Of a stretch of 55,294 nucleotides of DNA, positions 46,572 through 55,294 are shown piece by piece. This DNA comes from 34-65-8 sp046294735 (GTDB taxonomy: Bacteria > Pseudomonadota > Alphaproteobacteria > Sphingomonadales > Sphingomonadaceae), in assembly GCA_046294735.1 (NCBI GenBank), contig JBKBKB010000008.1, positions 1 to 55,294 of the forward strand. Direction: 5' to 3'. Within the stretch, counting starts at the first letter, position 1; every line of letters starts with the position of its first letter. The translations under genes and the position numbers were made by a program. The notes under the pieces were generated by a model. It saw only the letters and a list, made by a program, of their open reading frames with translations, made no database searches and was not told the origin of the DNA.

Positions 46572-46846
46572 CAGCGTTTACCCTTCTTGTCGGCTGCATG
46601 GCCCGGGAAAGTGCGCGTGGGCGCGAACTCGCCGAGCTTGTGGCCGACCATTTCTTCCGAAACGGACACCGGGATGAACTTGTGGCCATTGTAGACGTTA
46701 AACGTCAGGCCGACGAACTGGGGCAGGATAGTGCTGCGGCGCGACCAGGTCTTGATCGGAGCGCGCGTGCCCTTGTCCTGTGCCTCTTCGGCCTTCTTGA
46801 GAAGGCTGAGTTCGACGAACGGACCTTTCCATACGGAACGTGCCAT
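46571..46846 (-). CDS. rpsS: 30S ribosomal protein S19
   Basis: 91 residues of uS19: ARSVWKGPFVELSLLKKAEEA in pieces, TWSRRSTILPQFVGLTFNVYNG and GHKLGEFAPTRTFPGHA. Located in the 30S head. Six nt separate it from rplB. Confidence 0.98.
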   Translation of the reverse strand: MARSVWKGPFVELSLLKKAEEAQDKGTRAPIKTWSRRSTILPQFVGLTFNVYNGHKFIPVSVSEEMVGHKLGEFAPTRTFPGHAADKKGKR

Positions 46847-46852
46847 GTCCGG

Positions 46853-47689
46853 TTACCTCTTCTTCTTCGCGTGGCGCGAACGGATGATCATCTTGTCGGT
46901 CGACTTGTTGTGGCGGGTGCGTGCGCCCTTGGTCGGCTTGCCCCACGGGGTAACCGGGTGGCGACCGCCCGAAGTCCGGCCTTCACCACCACCATGCGGG
47001 TGGTCGACCGGGTTCTTGGCGACACCGCGGGTGAGCGGCTTCACACCCATCCAGCGCTTGCGGCCGGCCTTGGCGAAGTTCTGGTTCTGGTTGTCCGGGT
47101 TCGACACCGCACCAACCGTACCCATGCAATCGCCGCGCAGGTAACGCTGCTCGCCGCTGTTGAGGCGGACGATCACCAGACCGCGGTCACGACCGACTAT
47201 CTGAACGTAGGTCCCGGCCGAACGGGCAATCTGGCCACCCTTGCCCGGCTTCATCTCAAGATTGTGGCAGATCGTGCCGACCGGCATCTGGCCCAGCAGC
47301 ATTGCGTTGCCAGGCTTGGTATCGGTCTTTTCGCCCGCCACAACCTTGTCGCCAACGGCAAGTCGCTGGGGAGCGATGATGTAGGCCTGCTCGCCATCTT
47401 CATATTTCACCAGGGCGATGAAGGCCGTGCGGTTGGGATCGTATTCGATCCGCTCAACCGTGGCTTCCATGTCCCACTTGCGACGCTTGAAGTCGATGAA
47501 CCGGTACTTCTGCTTGTGGCCACCGGACATGCCGCGCGACGTCACGTGACCCTTGTTGTTGCGGCCACCGGTCTTGCGCTTGCCTTCGGTCAGCGACTTG
47601 ACCGGCTTGCCCTTGTAGAGCGCCGACTTGTCGACCAGGATGAGGCCGCGGCGCGCGGGGCTCGTTGGGTTATAGTTCTTGAGTGCCAT
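46853..47689 (-). CDS. rplB: 50S ribosomal protein L2
   Basis: 278 residues of uL2: LTEGKRKTGGRNNKGHVTSRG near the start in pieces, the RNA-binding RRKWDMEATVERIEYDPNR, and GVAKNPVDHPHGGGEGRTSGG near the C terminus, with the conserved histidine at the peptidyl transferase centre. Confidence 0.98.
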   Translation of the reverse strand: MALKNYNPTSPARRGLILVDKSALYKGKPVKSLTEGKRKTGGRNNKGHVTSRGMSGGHKQKYRFIDFKRRKWDMEATVERIEYDPNRTAFIALVKYEDGEQAYIIAPQRLAVGDKVVAGEKTDTKPGNAMLLGQMPVGTICHNLEMKPGKGGQIARSAGTYVQIVGRDRGLVIVRLNSGEQRYLRGDCMGTVGAVSNPDNQNQNFAKAGRKRWMGVKPLTRGVAKNPVDHPHGGGEGRTSGGRHPVTPWGKPTKGARTRHNKSTDKMIIRSRHAKKKR

Positions 47690-47693
47690 GGGA

Positions 47694-48008
47694 TCAGCTC
47701 ACGCCTTCGGTGATGTCGATCGGGTCCTGGCCATCAACCAGGGTCACGACTGCTTTCTTCACGTCGCTGCGACGGTAGGGCTTGCCCTTCCAGCGCTTTG
47801 TTTTGCCCTTGGAAACCAGCGTGTTGACGCTCTTGACCTTGCGGTCGAACAGCGCCTCGACGGCTTCCTTGATCTGCGGCTTGGTCGCGTCACCCGCCAC
47901 CTTGAACACAGTTGCGTTGTTTTCCGCGAGCAGCGTGGACTTCTCGGTGATGTGCGGCGCAAGGATCACGTCATAGTGACGCGCGTCGATTTCTTTTGCC
48001 TTAGCCAT
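47694..48008 (-). CDS. rplW: 50S ribosomal protein L23
   Basis: 104 residues of uL23: HYDVILAPHITEKSTLLAEN, then NATVFKVAGDATKPQIKEAVEALF in pieces. It is the ribosomal docking site for trigger factor and SRP. Start overlaps the rplD stop (TAATG). Confidence 0.98.
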   Translation of the reverse strand: MAKAKEIDARHYDVILAPHITEKSTLLAENNATVFKVAGDATKPQIKEAVEALFDRKVKSVNTLVSKGKTKRWKGKPYRRSDVKKAVVTLVDGQDPIDITEGVS

Positions 48009-48646
48009 TAGTTAGCCCCTCCCGGGAGGGCGAAACGCGCCTCCAGCTTGGCGACCGCGTCCTTGGTCAGGACCAGCGTGTCATGCTTCAGGATGTCATA
48101 GACGTTGGCACCGACGGCGGGGAGCACGTTGACACCCGGGATATTGCCGGCCGCCATACGGAAGCCCTCGTTGACGGTCTCACCGTCGATCACCAGAACC
48201 TTGCCGCTCCAACCATTCTTGCCGAATGCCTCAACCAGAGCCTTGGTCTTGGCGTCCTTCAGCTCGAGGCTGTCGACCACCACCAGGCCTTTCTGGGCCT
48301 TGCTCGACAGCGCCATGCGCAAGCCGAGGGCACGGATTTTCTTGTTCAGCGACGGATTGAAGTCACGCTTGCGGGCACCGTGGGCCTTACCACCCCCGAT
48401 GAACACCGGAGCTGCGCGATCGCCGTGACGAGCGGTACCACCACCCTTCTGGCGACCGAACTTCTTGCCGGTGCGCGCTACGTCCGCACGTTCCCGCGTG
48501 GGTCGGGCGGTGCCGCGACGGCTTTCCAGCTGCCAGGTGACAACGCGATGCAGGATGTCGGCACGGGGCTCCACCCCGAACACGGCATCGTTCAGCTCGA
48601 TGTCGCCCGACGCTTTACCGTCGATCTTCTGGACCTTCACCTTCAC
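48008..48646 (-). CDS. rplD: 50S ribosomal protein L4
   Basis: 212 residues of uL4: RGTARPTRERADVARTGKKFGRQKGGGTARHGDRAAPVF in pieces is the loop that enters the exit tunnel. GTG start, 3 nt behind rplC. In E. coli L4 represses the S10 operon by attenuation in its leader, which is relevant to the terminator upstream of rpsJ here. Confidence 0.97.
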   Translation of the reverse strand: MKVKVQKIDGKASGDIELNDAVFGVEPRADILHRVVTWQLESRRGTARPTRERADVARTGKKFGRQKGGGTARHGDRAAPVFIGGGKAHGARKRDFNPSLNKKIRALGLRMALSSKAQKGLVVVDSLELKDAKTKALVEAFGKNGWSGKVLVIDGETVNEGFRMAAGNIPGVNVLPAVGANVYDILKHDTLVLTKDAVAKLEARFALPGGAN

Positions 48647-48649
48647 GGA

Positions 48650-49456
48650 TCAGCCCTCCTTGTTATCATCGCTGGCAGGCGTTTCGGCCTCAGCAGCGGT
48701 GGTTTCTTCAACGGCGGTCTCGACCGCATCGGCCTGATCGGCGAGCTTCGGCTCATCCGTTTCGGGACGCGGAGCGTTCTTGTCGAGCACCACACCGGGG
48801 AACGGCACGTCCGCGGGAAGCGGCAGCTTGACCGCGTCGCGGACCAGCATCCAGCTGTTCTTGGCGCCGGGGACAGAACCCTTGACGAAAAGCAAGCCGC
48901 GCTCGGCGTCGGTGCGGACGATTTCGAGGTTCTGCTGGGTGCGCTGACGGTCGCCCATGTGGCCGGCCATCTTCTTGCCCTTGAAAACCTTGCCCGGATC
49001 CTGGCGCTGGCCAGTCGAGCCGTGGGCACGGTGGCTGATCGAGACGCCGTGCGTCGCGCGCATGCCGCCGAAACCCCAGCGCTTCATGGCACCGGCAAAG
49101 CCCTTGCCCTGCGTGTGGCCGGTCACGTCAACCATCTGGCCGGGAACAAAATGCTCGGCACTGATGGTCGAACCAACCGGCAGCAGAGCCTCTTCGCTCT
49201 CAAGCCGGAACTCGGCAACCTTCTGCTTCAGCCCGACTTCGGCCCTGGCAAAGTGTTCGCGCTGCGGCTTGTTGACATTCTTCTGCTTGGCCACGCCCGA
49301 ACCGACCTGCAGAGCGACGTAACCGTCACGGTCTGCAGTACGGTGGGACACGACCTGGCAATCTTCCATGGCAAGAACGGTCACCGGAACGTGACGTCCA
49401 TCCTCCTGGAACAAGCGGGTCATCCCGACTTTCTTTGCGATCACGCCGGTGCGCAT
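48650..49456 (-). CDS. rplC: 50S ribosomal protein L3 with acidic C-terminal tail
   Basis: 268 residues against about 210 for the core. uL3 motifs: MRTGVIAKKVGMTRLF, KGFAGAMKRWGFGG, SHRAHGSTGQRQDPGKVFKGKKMAGHMG in pieces. The last 50 residues are an Ala/Glu/Thr/Asp-rich tail without similarity to the core. AGGAGT lies 7 nt before ATG 49456, which decides against the ATG at 49462. Confidence 0.96.
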   Translation of the reverse strand: MRTGVIAKKVGMTRLFQEDGRHVPVTVLAMEDCQVVSHRTADRDGYVALQVGSGVAKQKNVNKPQREHFARAEVGLKQKVAEFRLESEEALLPVGSTISAEHFVPGQMVDVTGHTQGKGFAGAMKRWGFGGMRATHGVSISHRAHGSTGQRQDPGKVFKGKKMAGHMGDRQRTQQNLEIVRTDAERGLLFVKGSVPGAKNSWMLVRDAVKLPLPADVPFPGVVLDKNAPRPETDEPKLADQADAVETAVEETTAAEAETPASDDNKEG

Positions 49457-49542
49457 CGTCATACTCCTACAGAGGCACACGAGGCCAATCCCCGCGTGCA
49501 TGCCAGCCCTGAAAAAAATGCATCGCCCCGCCCAGGCTGAGT

Positions 49543-49677
49543 GCTTCCTGAAGGAAGCGAGACGGGGGACGCAGCCCGGATCAAATCCGGCGGTATCCCT
49601 ATGTCTTGCCGGCCAGCAGGCCAGCGGGGCCTAGGTGCCCCAAATATCCGACCAGTTTAGGGTCCTGGTCACGGACC
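49543..49677. repeat. Four hairpins in the 235-nt rpsJ-rplC gap
   Basis: Perfect small dyads: GCTTCC-TGAA-GGAAGC (49543-49558), CCGGAT-CAA-ATCCGG (49576-49590), GGGGC-CTAGGT-GCCCC (49626-49641) and GGTCC...GGACC (49661-49677). On the minus strand a T7 run (49518-49512) follows the first of these at about 25 nt. The gap is unusually long for this operon, where most genes touch; it may be a leader or processing region for rplC. Confidence 0.6.
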
Positions 49678-49691
49678 GGGAAACCGAGCGC

Positions 49692-50003
49692 TTACGCGAG
49701 CTTGATTTCAACGTTCACACCCGCAGCGAGGTCGAGCTTCATCAGCGCGTCGACGGTCTGGGCGTTTGGCTGCACGATATCGAGCAACCGCTTGTAGGTG
49801 CGCACCTCGAACTGTTCCCGCGACTTCTTGTCGATGTGCGGGCCGCGGTTCACGGTGAACTTCTCGATCCTCGTCGGCATCGGAATGGGACCCCGGATCA
49901 GCGCGCCCGTGCGGCGTGCCGTGTCTGCGATCTCGCCAGTGGCCTGGTCAAGAACGCGGTGGTCGAACGCCTTGAGGCGAATGCGAATATTCTGGGCTTC
50001 CAT
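49692..50003 (-). CDS. rpsJ: 30S ribosomal protein S10
   Basis: 103 residues of uS10: QNIRIRLKAFDHRVLDQAT, GPIPMPTRIEKFTVNRGPHIDKKSREQFE in pieces, and ALMKLDLAAGVNVEIKLA. It also pairs with NusB in antitermination. No clear ribosome site stands before ATG 50003 and a strong terminator ends only 24 nt upstream, so its expression probably depends on readthrough control from tuf. Confidence 0.97.
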   Translation of the reverse strand: MEAQNIRIRLKAFDHRVLDQATGEIADTARRTGALIRGPIPMPTRIEKFTVNRGPHIDKKSREQFEVRTYKRLLDIVQPNAQTVDALMKLDLAAGVNVEIKLA

Positions 50004-50027
50004 GTCCGTGTACCGATGAGAAAGAGC

Positions 50028-50086
50028 AAAAACAAAAAACCAGCCGCCCCGCCCCCTCCCGTCTCCGAGGGAGAGCGGGGCTGCTG
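50028..50086 (-). terminator. Strong intrinsic terminator/attenuator between tuf and rpsJ
   Basis: Read leftward: AGCAGCCCCGCTCTCCC, an 8-nt loop, GGGAGGGGGCGGGGCGGCT, then GG and TTTTTTGTTTTT. The stem has about 15 pairs with a small bulge. A second hairpin, GAGGGGA-TTCG-TCCCCTC read leftward (50135-50118), lies between the tuf stop and this terminator. Confidence 0.9.
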
Positions 50087-50152
50087 ACCGAAACTTATCC
50101 GAAGCTGGTCCGGCAATGAGGGGACGAATCCCCTCGCTTGCGCGGGCCTATA

Positions 50153-51343
50153 TTACTTCGTGATCTTGCTGACAACCCCAGAACCGACGGTCCGGCCACC
50201 TTCGCGGATTGCGAAGCGGAGACCTTCGTCCATGGCGATCGGCGCGATCAGCTTGACCGAGATGGTCACGTTGTCGCCCGGCATAACCATTTCGGTGCCC
50301 TCGGGGAGGATCACTTCACCGGTCACGTCGGTGGTGCGGAAGTAGAACTGCGGGCGGTAGTTGGCGAAGAACGGCGTGTGACGGCCACCTTCGTCCTTCG
50401 ACAGCACGTAAACTTCGGCGCTGAACTCGGTGTGCGGGCTGACCGAACCGGGCTTGCACAGCACCTGGCCGCGCTCGACTTCTTCACGGGCAACACCGCG
50501 GATCAGGGCGCCGACGTTGTCGCCAGCTTCACCGCGATCGAGCAGCTTGCGGAACATTTCCACGCCGGTGACGGTGGTCTTGCGGGTATCCTTGATGCCG
50601 ACGATTTCGACTTCGTCACCAACGTTGACGATGCCGGTTTCGATACGACCGGTCACCACGGTGCCGCGTCCCGAGATCGAGAACACGTCTTCGATCGGCA
50701 TCAGGAACGGCTTGTCGACCGGACGGTCCGGCTGCGGGATGTACTCGTCAACCGCCTTGATCAGGGCAATTACCGAATCCTTGCCGATGGCGTCGTCACG
50801 ACCTTCGAGAGCGGCCAGAGCCGAACCCTTGATGATCGGAATATCGTCACCCGGGAAATCGTATGCGCTCAGCAGTTCGCGCACTTCCAGTTCGACCAGT
50901 TCGAGGATTTCCTCGTCGTCAACCTGGTCAACCTTGTTCATGTACACGACCAGGGCGGGCACGCCGACCTGGCGGGCCAGCAGGATGTGCTCGCGGGTCT
51001 GCGGCATCGGGCCGTCAGCAGCGTTCACCACCAGGATCGCACCGTCCATCTGCGCAGCACCGGTGATCATGTTCTTCACGTAGTCAGCGTGACCCGGGCA
51101 GTCGACGTGCGCATAGTGGCGGGCGTCCGACTCGTACTCGACGTGTGCGGTCGAGATGGTGATGCCGCGCTCGCGCTCTTCCGGAGCCTTGTCGATGTTG
51201 GCGAAGTCAACGGCCGTACCGCCGTAAACCTCAGCCATGACCTTGGTGATGGCGGCGGTCAGCGTGGTCTTGCCGTGGTCGACGTGCCCGATGGTGCCGA
51301 TGTTGCAGTGCGGCTTGTTCCGCTCAAATTTTGCCTTTGCCAT
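50153..51343 (-). CDS. tuf: Elongation factor Tu
   Basis: 396 residues. GTPase motifs: GHVDHGKTTL near residue 19, DCPGHADYV near 82, NKVDQVD near 137; domains 2 and 3 with RGTVVTGRIETG and the C-terminal GRTVGSGVVSKI. It brings aminoacyl-tRNA to the ribosome. Ninety-two nt after fusA, completing the str operon. Confidence 0.99.
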   Translation of the reverse strand: MAKAKFERNKPHCNIGTIGHVDHGKTTLTAAITKVMAEVYGGTAVDFANIDKAPEERERGITISTAHVEYESDARHYAHVDCPGHADYVKNMITGAAQMDGAILVVNAADGPMPQTREHILLARQVGVPALVVYMNKVDQVDDEEILELVELEVRELLSAYDFPGDDIPIIKGSALAALEGRDDAIGKDSVIALIKAVDEYIPQPDRPVDKPFLMPIEDVFSISGRGTVVTGRIETGIVNVGDEVEIVGIKDTRKTTVTGVEMFRKLLDRGEAGDNVGALIRGVAREEVERGQVLCKPGSVSPHTEFSAEVYVLSKDEGGRHTPFFANYRPQFYFRTTDVTGEVILPEGTEMVMPGDNVTISVKLIAPIAMDEGLRFAIREGGRTVGSGVVSKITK

Positions 51344-51435
51344 GTTACTCGTAACCTCTGTCTGACTGATGGGATTTCAGGGGAACAGGACACCGCCCGC
51401 TGAATCAGGCGCCGCCCCTAGACGTATAGCCTGCC

Positions 51436-53508
<2,073 letters not shown>

Positions 53509-53588
53509 GATTGGGTTTCCTTAAGCCGGGAGGGAGCCTCTATGCAGCGCCCGCCCCTGGTTCAGTTATGTGTCCGCGCTGTGACAGC

Positions 53589-54059
53589 TTACCAGCGGTA
53601 GTGGCTGAACGCGCGGTTCGCGTCGGCCATGCGGTGGGTGTCTTCGCGCTTCTTGACCGCGTTGCCGCGATTGTTGGCGGCATCCATCAACTCGCCCGAC
53701 AGGCGGGCGGCCATGGTCGTTTCGGCCCGGCCGCGCGCGGCACTGATCAGCCAGCGGATCGCCAGCGCCTGGGCACGCTCGGGGCGGACCTCGACCGGCA
53801 CCTGGTAGGTGGCACCACCCACACGGCGGCTGCGGACCTCAACCTGCGGCTTCACGTTGTTGAGCGCATCGTGGAACATCTGGATCGGATCGGCCTTGGC
53901 CTTGGTCTCCACCGTTTCGAGCGCGCCATAGACGATGCGTTCGGCAGTGGACTTCTTCCCGTCGAGCATGAGGTTGTTCATGAACTTCGACAGGACCTGA
54001 TCCCCAAACTTGGGATCGGGCAGGATGACCCGCTTTTCGGGACGACGACGACGTGACAT
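53589..54059 (-). CDS. rpsG: 30S ribosomal protein S7
   Basis: 156 residues of uS7: SRRRRPEKRVILPDPKFGDQVLSKF in pieces, MLDGKKSTAERIVYGAL, RRVGGATYQVPVEVRPERAQAL. It nucleates assembly of the 30S head. The AAGGAG ribosome site before ATG 54059 lies in a small hairpin, and a large hairpin lies further upstream; E. coli S7 represses at this very intergenic position. Confidence 0.98.
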   Translation of the reverse strand: MSRRRRPEKRVILPDPKFGDQVLSKFMNNLMLDGKKSTAERIVYGALETVETKAKADPIQMFHDALNNVKPQVEVRSRRVGGATYQVPVEVRPERAQALAIRWLISAARGRAETTMAARLSGELMDAANNRGNAVKKREDTHRMADANRAFSHYRW

Positions 54060-54067
54060 ATTTTCAA

Positions 54068-54183
54068 ACTCCTTCGGAGTGGTCATCCACCTCCGTGGAT
54101 GCCCTGCGGCTCCGGCCCGCTCCCCCTCCCGGCCACCCAAAGACTACCCTGCAGGTAGCCGGGAGGTGGATCGGGCCAGAGCC
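54068..54183 (-). promoter_or_regulatory. Structured rpsL-rpsG intergenic region (candidate S7 autoregulatory site)
   Basis: Three stems. The large one pairs 54108-54119 with 54172-54183 (12 pairs, one G-T) and 54122-54133 with 54158-54169 (12 positions, one mismatch), capped by CTACC/GGTAG (54144-54158). The second, CATCCAC-CTCC-GTGGATG (54084-54101), has a 7-bp perfect stem. The third, ACTCC-TTC-GGAGT (54068-54080), buries the GGAG of the rpsG ribosome site. Confidence 0.65.
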
Positions 54184-54205
54184 GGGCTAGCGCCGCGCTA
54201 ATCCC

Positions 54206-54577
54206 TTACTTCGGACGCTTGGCGCCGTACTTCGAGCGGCTCTTCTTGCGGTCCTTCACACCCTGTGTGTCGAGCACGCCGCGCAGGACGTGATAACGCA
54301 CGCCGGGAAGGTCACGCACACGCCCGCCGCGGATCAGCACGACGCTGTGTTCCTGCAGGTTGTGGCCTTCGCCGGGGATGTAGCTGATGACCTCGCGCTG
54401 GTTGGTCAGGCGCACCTTGGCGACCTTGCGCAGCGCCGAGTTCGGCTTTTTCGGGGTCGTGGTGTAGACGCGGGTGCAAACGCCGCGCTTCTGCGGATTC
54501 TGCTCCATCGCAGGGACCTTGCTCTTGGCCTTCTGCGGAACGCGGCCCTTGCGGACCAGCTGGTTGATTGTCGGCAT
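54206..54577 (-). CDS. rpsL: 30S ribosomal protein S12
   Basis: 123 residues of uS12: PTINQLVRKGRVPQKAKSKVPAM (in pieces), RGVCTRVYTTTPKKPNSALRKVAKVRL in pieces with the streptomycin-relevant lysine in PKKPNSA and the second one in the region RGGRVRDLPGVRYH. First gene of the str operon. Confidence 0.98.
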   Translation of the reverse strand: MPTINQLVRKGRVPQKAKSKVPAMEQNPQKRGVCTRVYTTTPKKPNSALRKVAKVRLTNQREVISYIPGEGHNLQEHSVVLIRGGRVRDLPGVRYHVLRGVLDTQGVKDRKKSRSKYGAKRPK

Positions 54578-54585
54578 TAAATACT

Positions 54586-54667
54586 CACTTCACCTGTTGG
54601 AGCCTGTTTCGGCAAAGTGAAGTGGGTGCGAATCGCGCTGGCGCCACGCGCGAGAGAAGCCTCTCGC
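54586..54667 (-). promoter_or_regulatory. Hairpins in the str operon leader, one covering the rpsL ribosome site
   Basis: CACTTCAC (54586-54593) pairs with GTGAAGTG (54617-54624); the first arm, read leftward GTGAAGTG, overlaps the purine-rich region 8-17 nt before the rpsL ATG. A second perfect stem GCGAGAG/CTCTCGC (54650-54667) has a 4-nt loop. Together with the 227-nt leader this suggests post-transcriptional control. Confidence 0.55.
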
Positions 54668-54803
54668 CGCATGCATCAATCGCGAGCCGAAAACGCTCCA
54701 CCCGCCTGAAAAGACCGGGTTACTTTGACGGTTGCCCCGCCCGAAAGGCAAGACGCACTGCCAATGTTCAGCTCATACCGGGCAAAGCCCCGGAAAGAAG
54801 CGC

Positions 54804-54832
54804 GCCCTAGGCGGGTTTGGGCCGCCGGTCAA
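54804..54832 (-). promoter_or_regulatory. Sigma70-like promoter of the str operon
   Basis: Read leftward: TTGACC, exactly 17 nt, TAGGGC. It lies in the 350-nt gap between the methyltransferase end and rpsL, about 227 nt upstream of the rpsL start. The gap holds no other recognisable gene. Confidence 0.72.
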
Positions 54833-54927
54833 GAGCCGGTATTGGAGCGGACAGGCAGATTGCCGCCGCGCGGCGGGCGCGCCCCATAACCCCCCCATAA
54901 CCATTGCCGCGCAACGGGGAAGCACAT

Positions 54928-55294
54928 TCACAACAGTGACCCCTGCTTGCCCGCGTCCATATCTTCCCGCCTGGCGCGCTTGCCGCTGTTCAGCTCCATC
55001 AACGGAATGTTGGGCCGCTTGCCCTGAAACAGTTCCGCCAGCGTAAGGATTTGCAGCCGGGGATAGGTGCGGCCCGTGGTCGGGTTCTCCCACAATCCCA
55101 CCGCCGCCGCATCGCGCTCCATCGCGCGGGTCGGCATTTGCGCGGTGATGAACACGCCAAACGGCGCGCGTTCGCGTTCGATCACTTGCGCCAGCCGCCC
55201 AATATCCTTCACCCCGATGCCGCCGCCCTTCACTTCAACGATGGCGCGTTCGGTTTTCTTGCCATCGGGCTTGAAATAGACCCCCTGGGACAGG
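54928..55294 (-). CDS. C-terminal Mrr-like nuclease domain, probably of a site-specific DNA methyltransferase (cut by window edge)
   Basis: The last 122 codons are in the window; the 5' part lies beyond the right edge. The visible part has an Mrr-type endonuclease-like core: ERAIVEVKGGGIGVKDIG with the E-x-K catalytic pair of PD-(D/E)xK nucleases, then RAPFGVFITAQMPT, WENPTTGRTYPRLQILTLAELFQGKRP, in pieces. From memory this arrangement forms the C terminus of fused adenine methyltransferase proteins (type III mod-like). Whether a methyltransferase domain precedes it cannot be seen here. Confidence 0.6.
   Translation of the reverse strand, partial: LSQGVYFKPDGKKTERAIVEVKGGGIGVKDIGRLAQVIERERAPFGVFITAQMPTRAMERDAAAVGLWENPTTGRTYPRLQILTLAELFQGKRPNIPLMELNSGKRARREDMDAGKQGSLL

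Overview
The window is high-GC DNA of an alphaproteobacterium, most likely a member of the Sphingomonadales (Erythrobacteraceae-like). This rests on a GTTC-N7-GTTC SOS operator in front of uvrA, a 2-oxoglutarate dehydrogenase cluster of mdh-sucD-sucA-sucB-lpd type, str, S10, spc and alpha ribosomal operons in one chain, an RG-rich extension on S5 and an acidic tail on L3. The genus is inferred; no rRNA or tRNA gene is present to confirm it.

Layout. 1-3322: the 5' part of an MT-A70 adenine methyltransferase and uvrA, both leftward. 3503-8939: secreted proteins of unknown function around a periplasmic M3 dipeptidase; two of them form a translationally coupled pair. 9448-14168: a complete leftward cobalamin uptake operon (promoter, B12 riboswitch, TonB receptor, binding lipoprotein, permease, ATPase) whose cistrons overlap. 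14322-17989: a SleB-type cell-wall hydrolase, a small unknown protein and a membrane GGDEF-EAL protein. 18194-29840: a rightward TCA-cycle cluster (mdh, sucD, sucA, sucB, lpd) interrupted after mdh by an AT-rich gene with uracil-glycosylase-like motifs, and followed by a SEDS-like membrane protein, an amidase, a PepSY protein and a TRIC/UPF0126 protein. 29837-32736: two paralogous secreted proteins and a beta-lactamase-fold serine hydrolase.

32824-54577 is a leftward ribosomal superoperon read rpsL-rpsG-fusA-tuf / rpsJ-rplCDWB-rpsS-rplV-rpsC-rplP-rpmC-rpsQ / rplNXE-rpsN-rpsH-rplF-rplR-rpsE-rpmD-rplO-secY-adk / rpsM-rpsK-rpoA-rplQ. A SRPBCC-fold secreted protein and gdhA sit between adk and rpsM, and the downstream alpha operon has its own sigma70-like promoter. 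The rpsL leader, the rpsL-rpsG gap, the tuf-rpsJ gap and the rpsJ-rplC gap carry strong inverted repeats that look like autoregulatory or attenuator structures. The right edge holds the C-terminal Mrr-like domain of a probable DNA methyltransferase.

The points most worth a second look are the attenuator 24 nt upstream of rpsJ, the nested rpsL-rpsG hairpins that cover the rpsG ribosome binding site, the compact SEDS-like protein coupled to lpd, the foreign UDG-like gene inside the TCA operon, and the coupled pair of secreted orphans at 7321-8939. I see no CRISPR array, insertion sequence, prophage or complete defence island. Function calls come from reading motifs by eye, without database searches.
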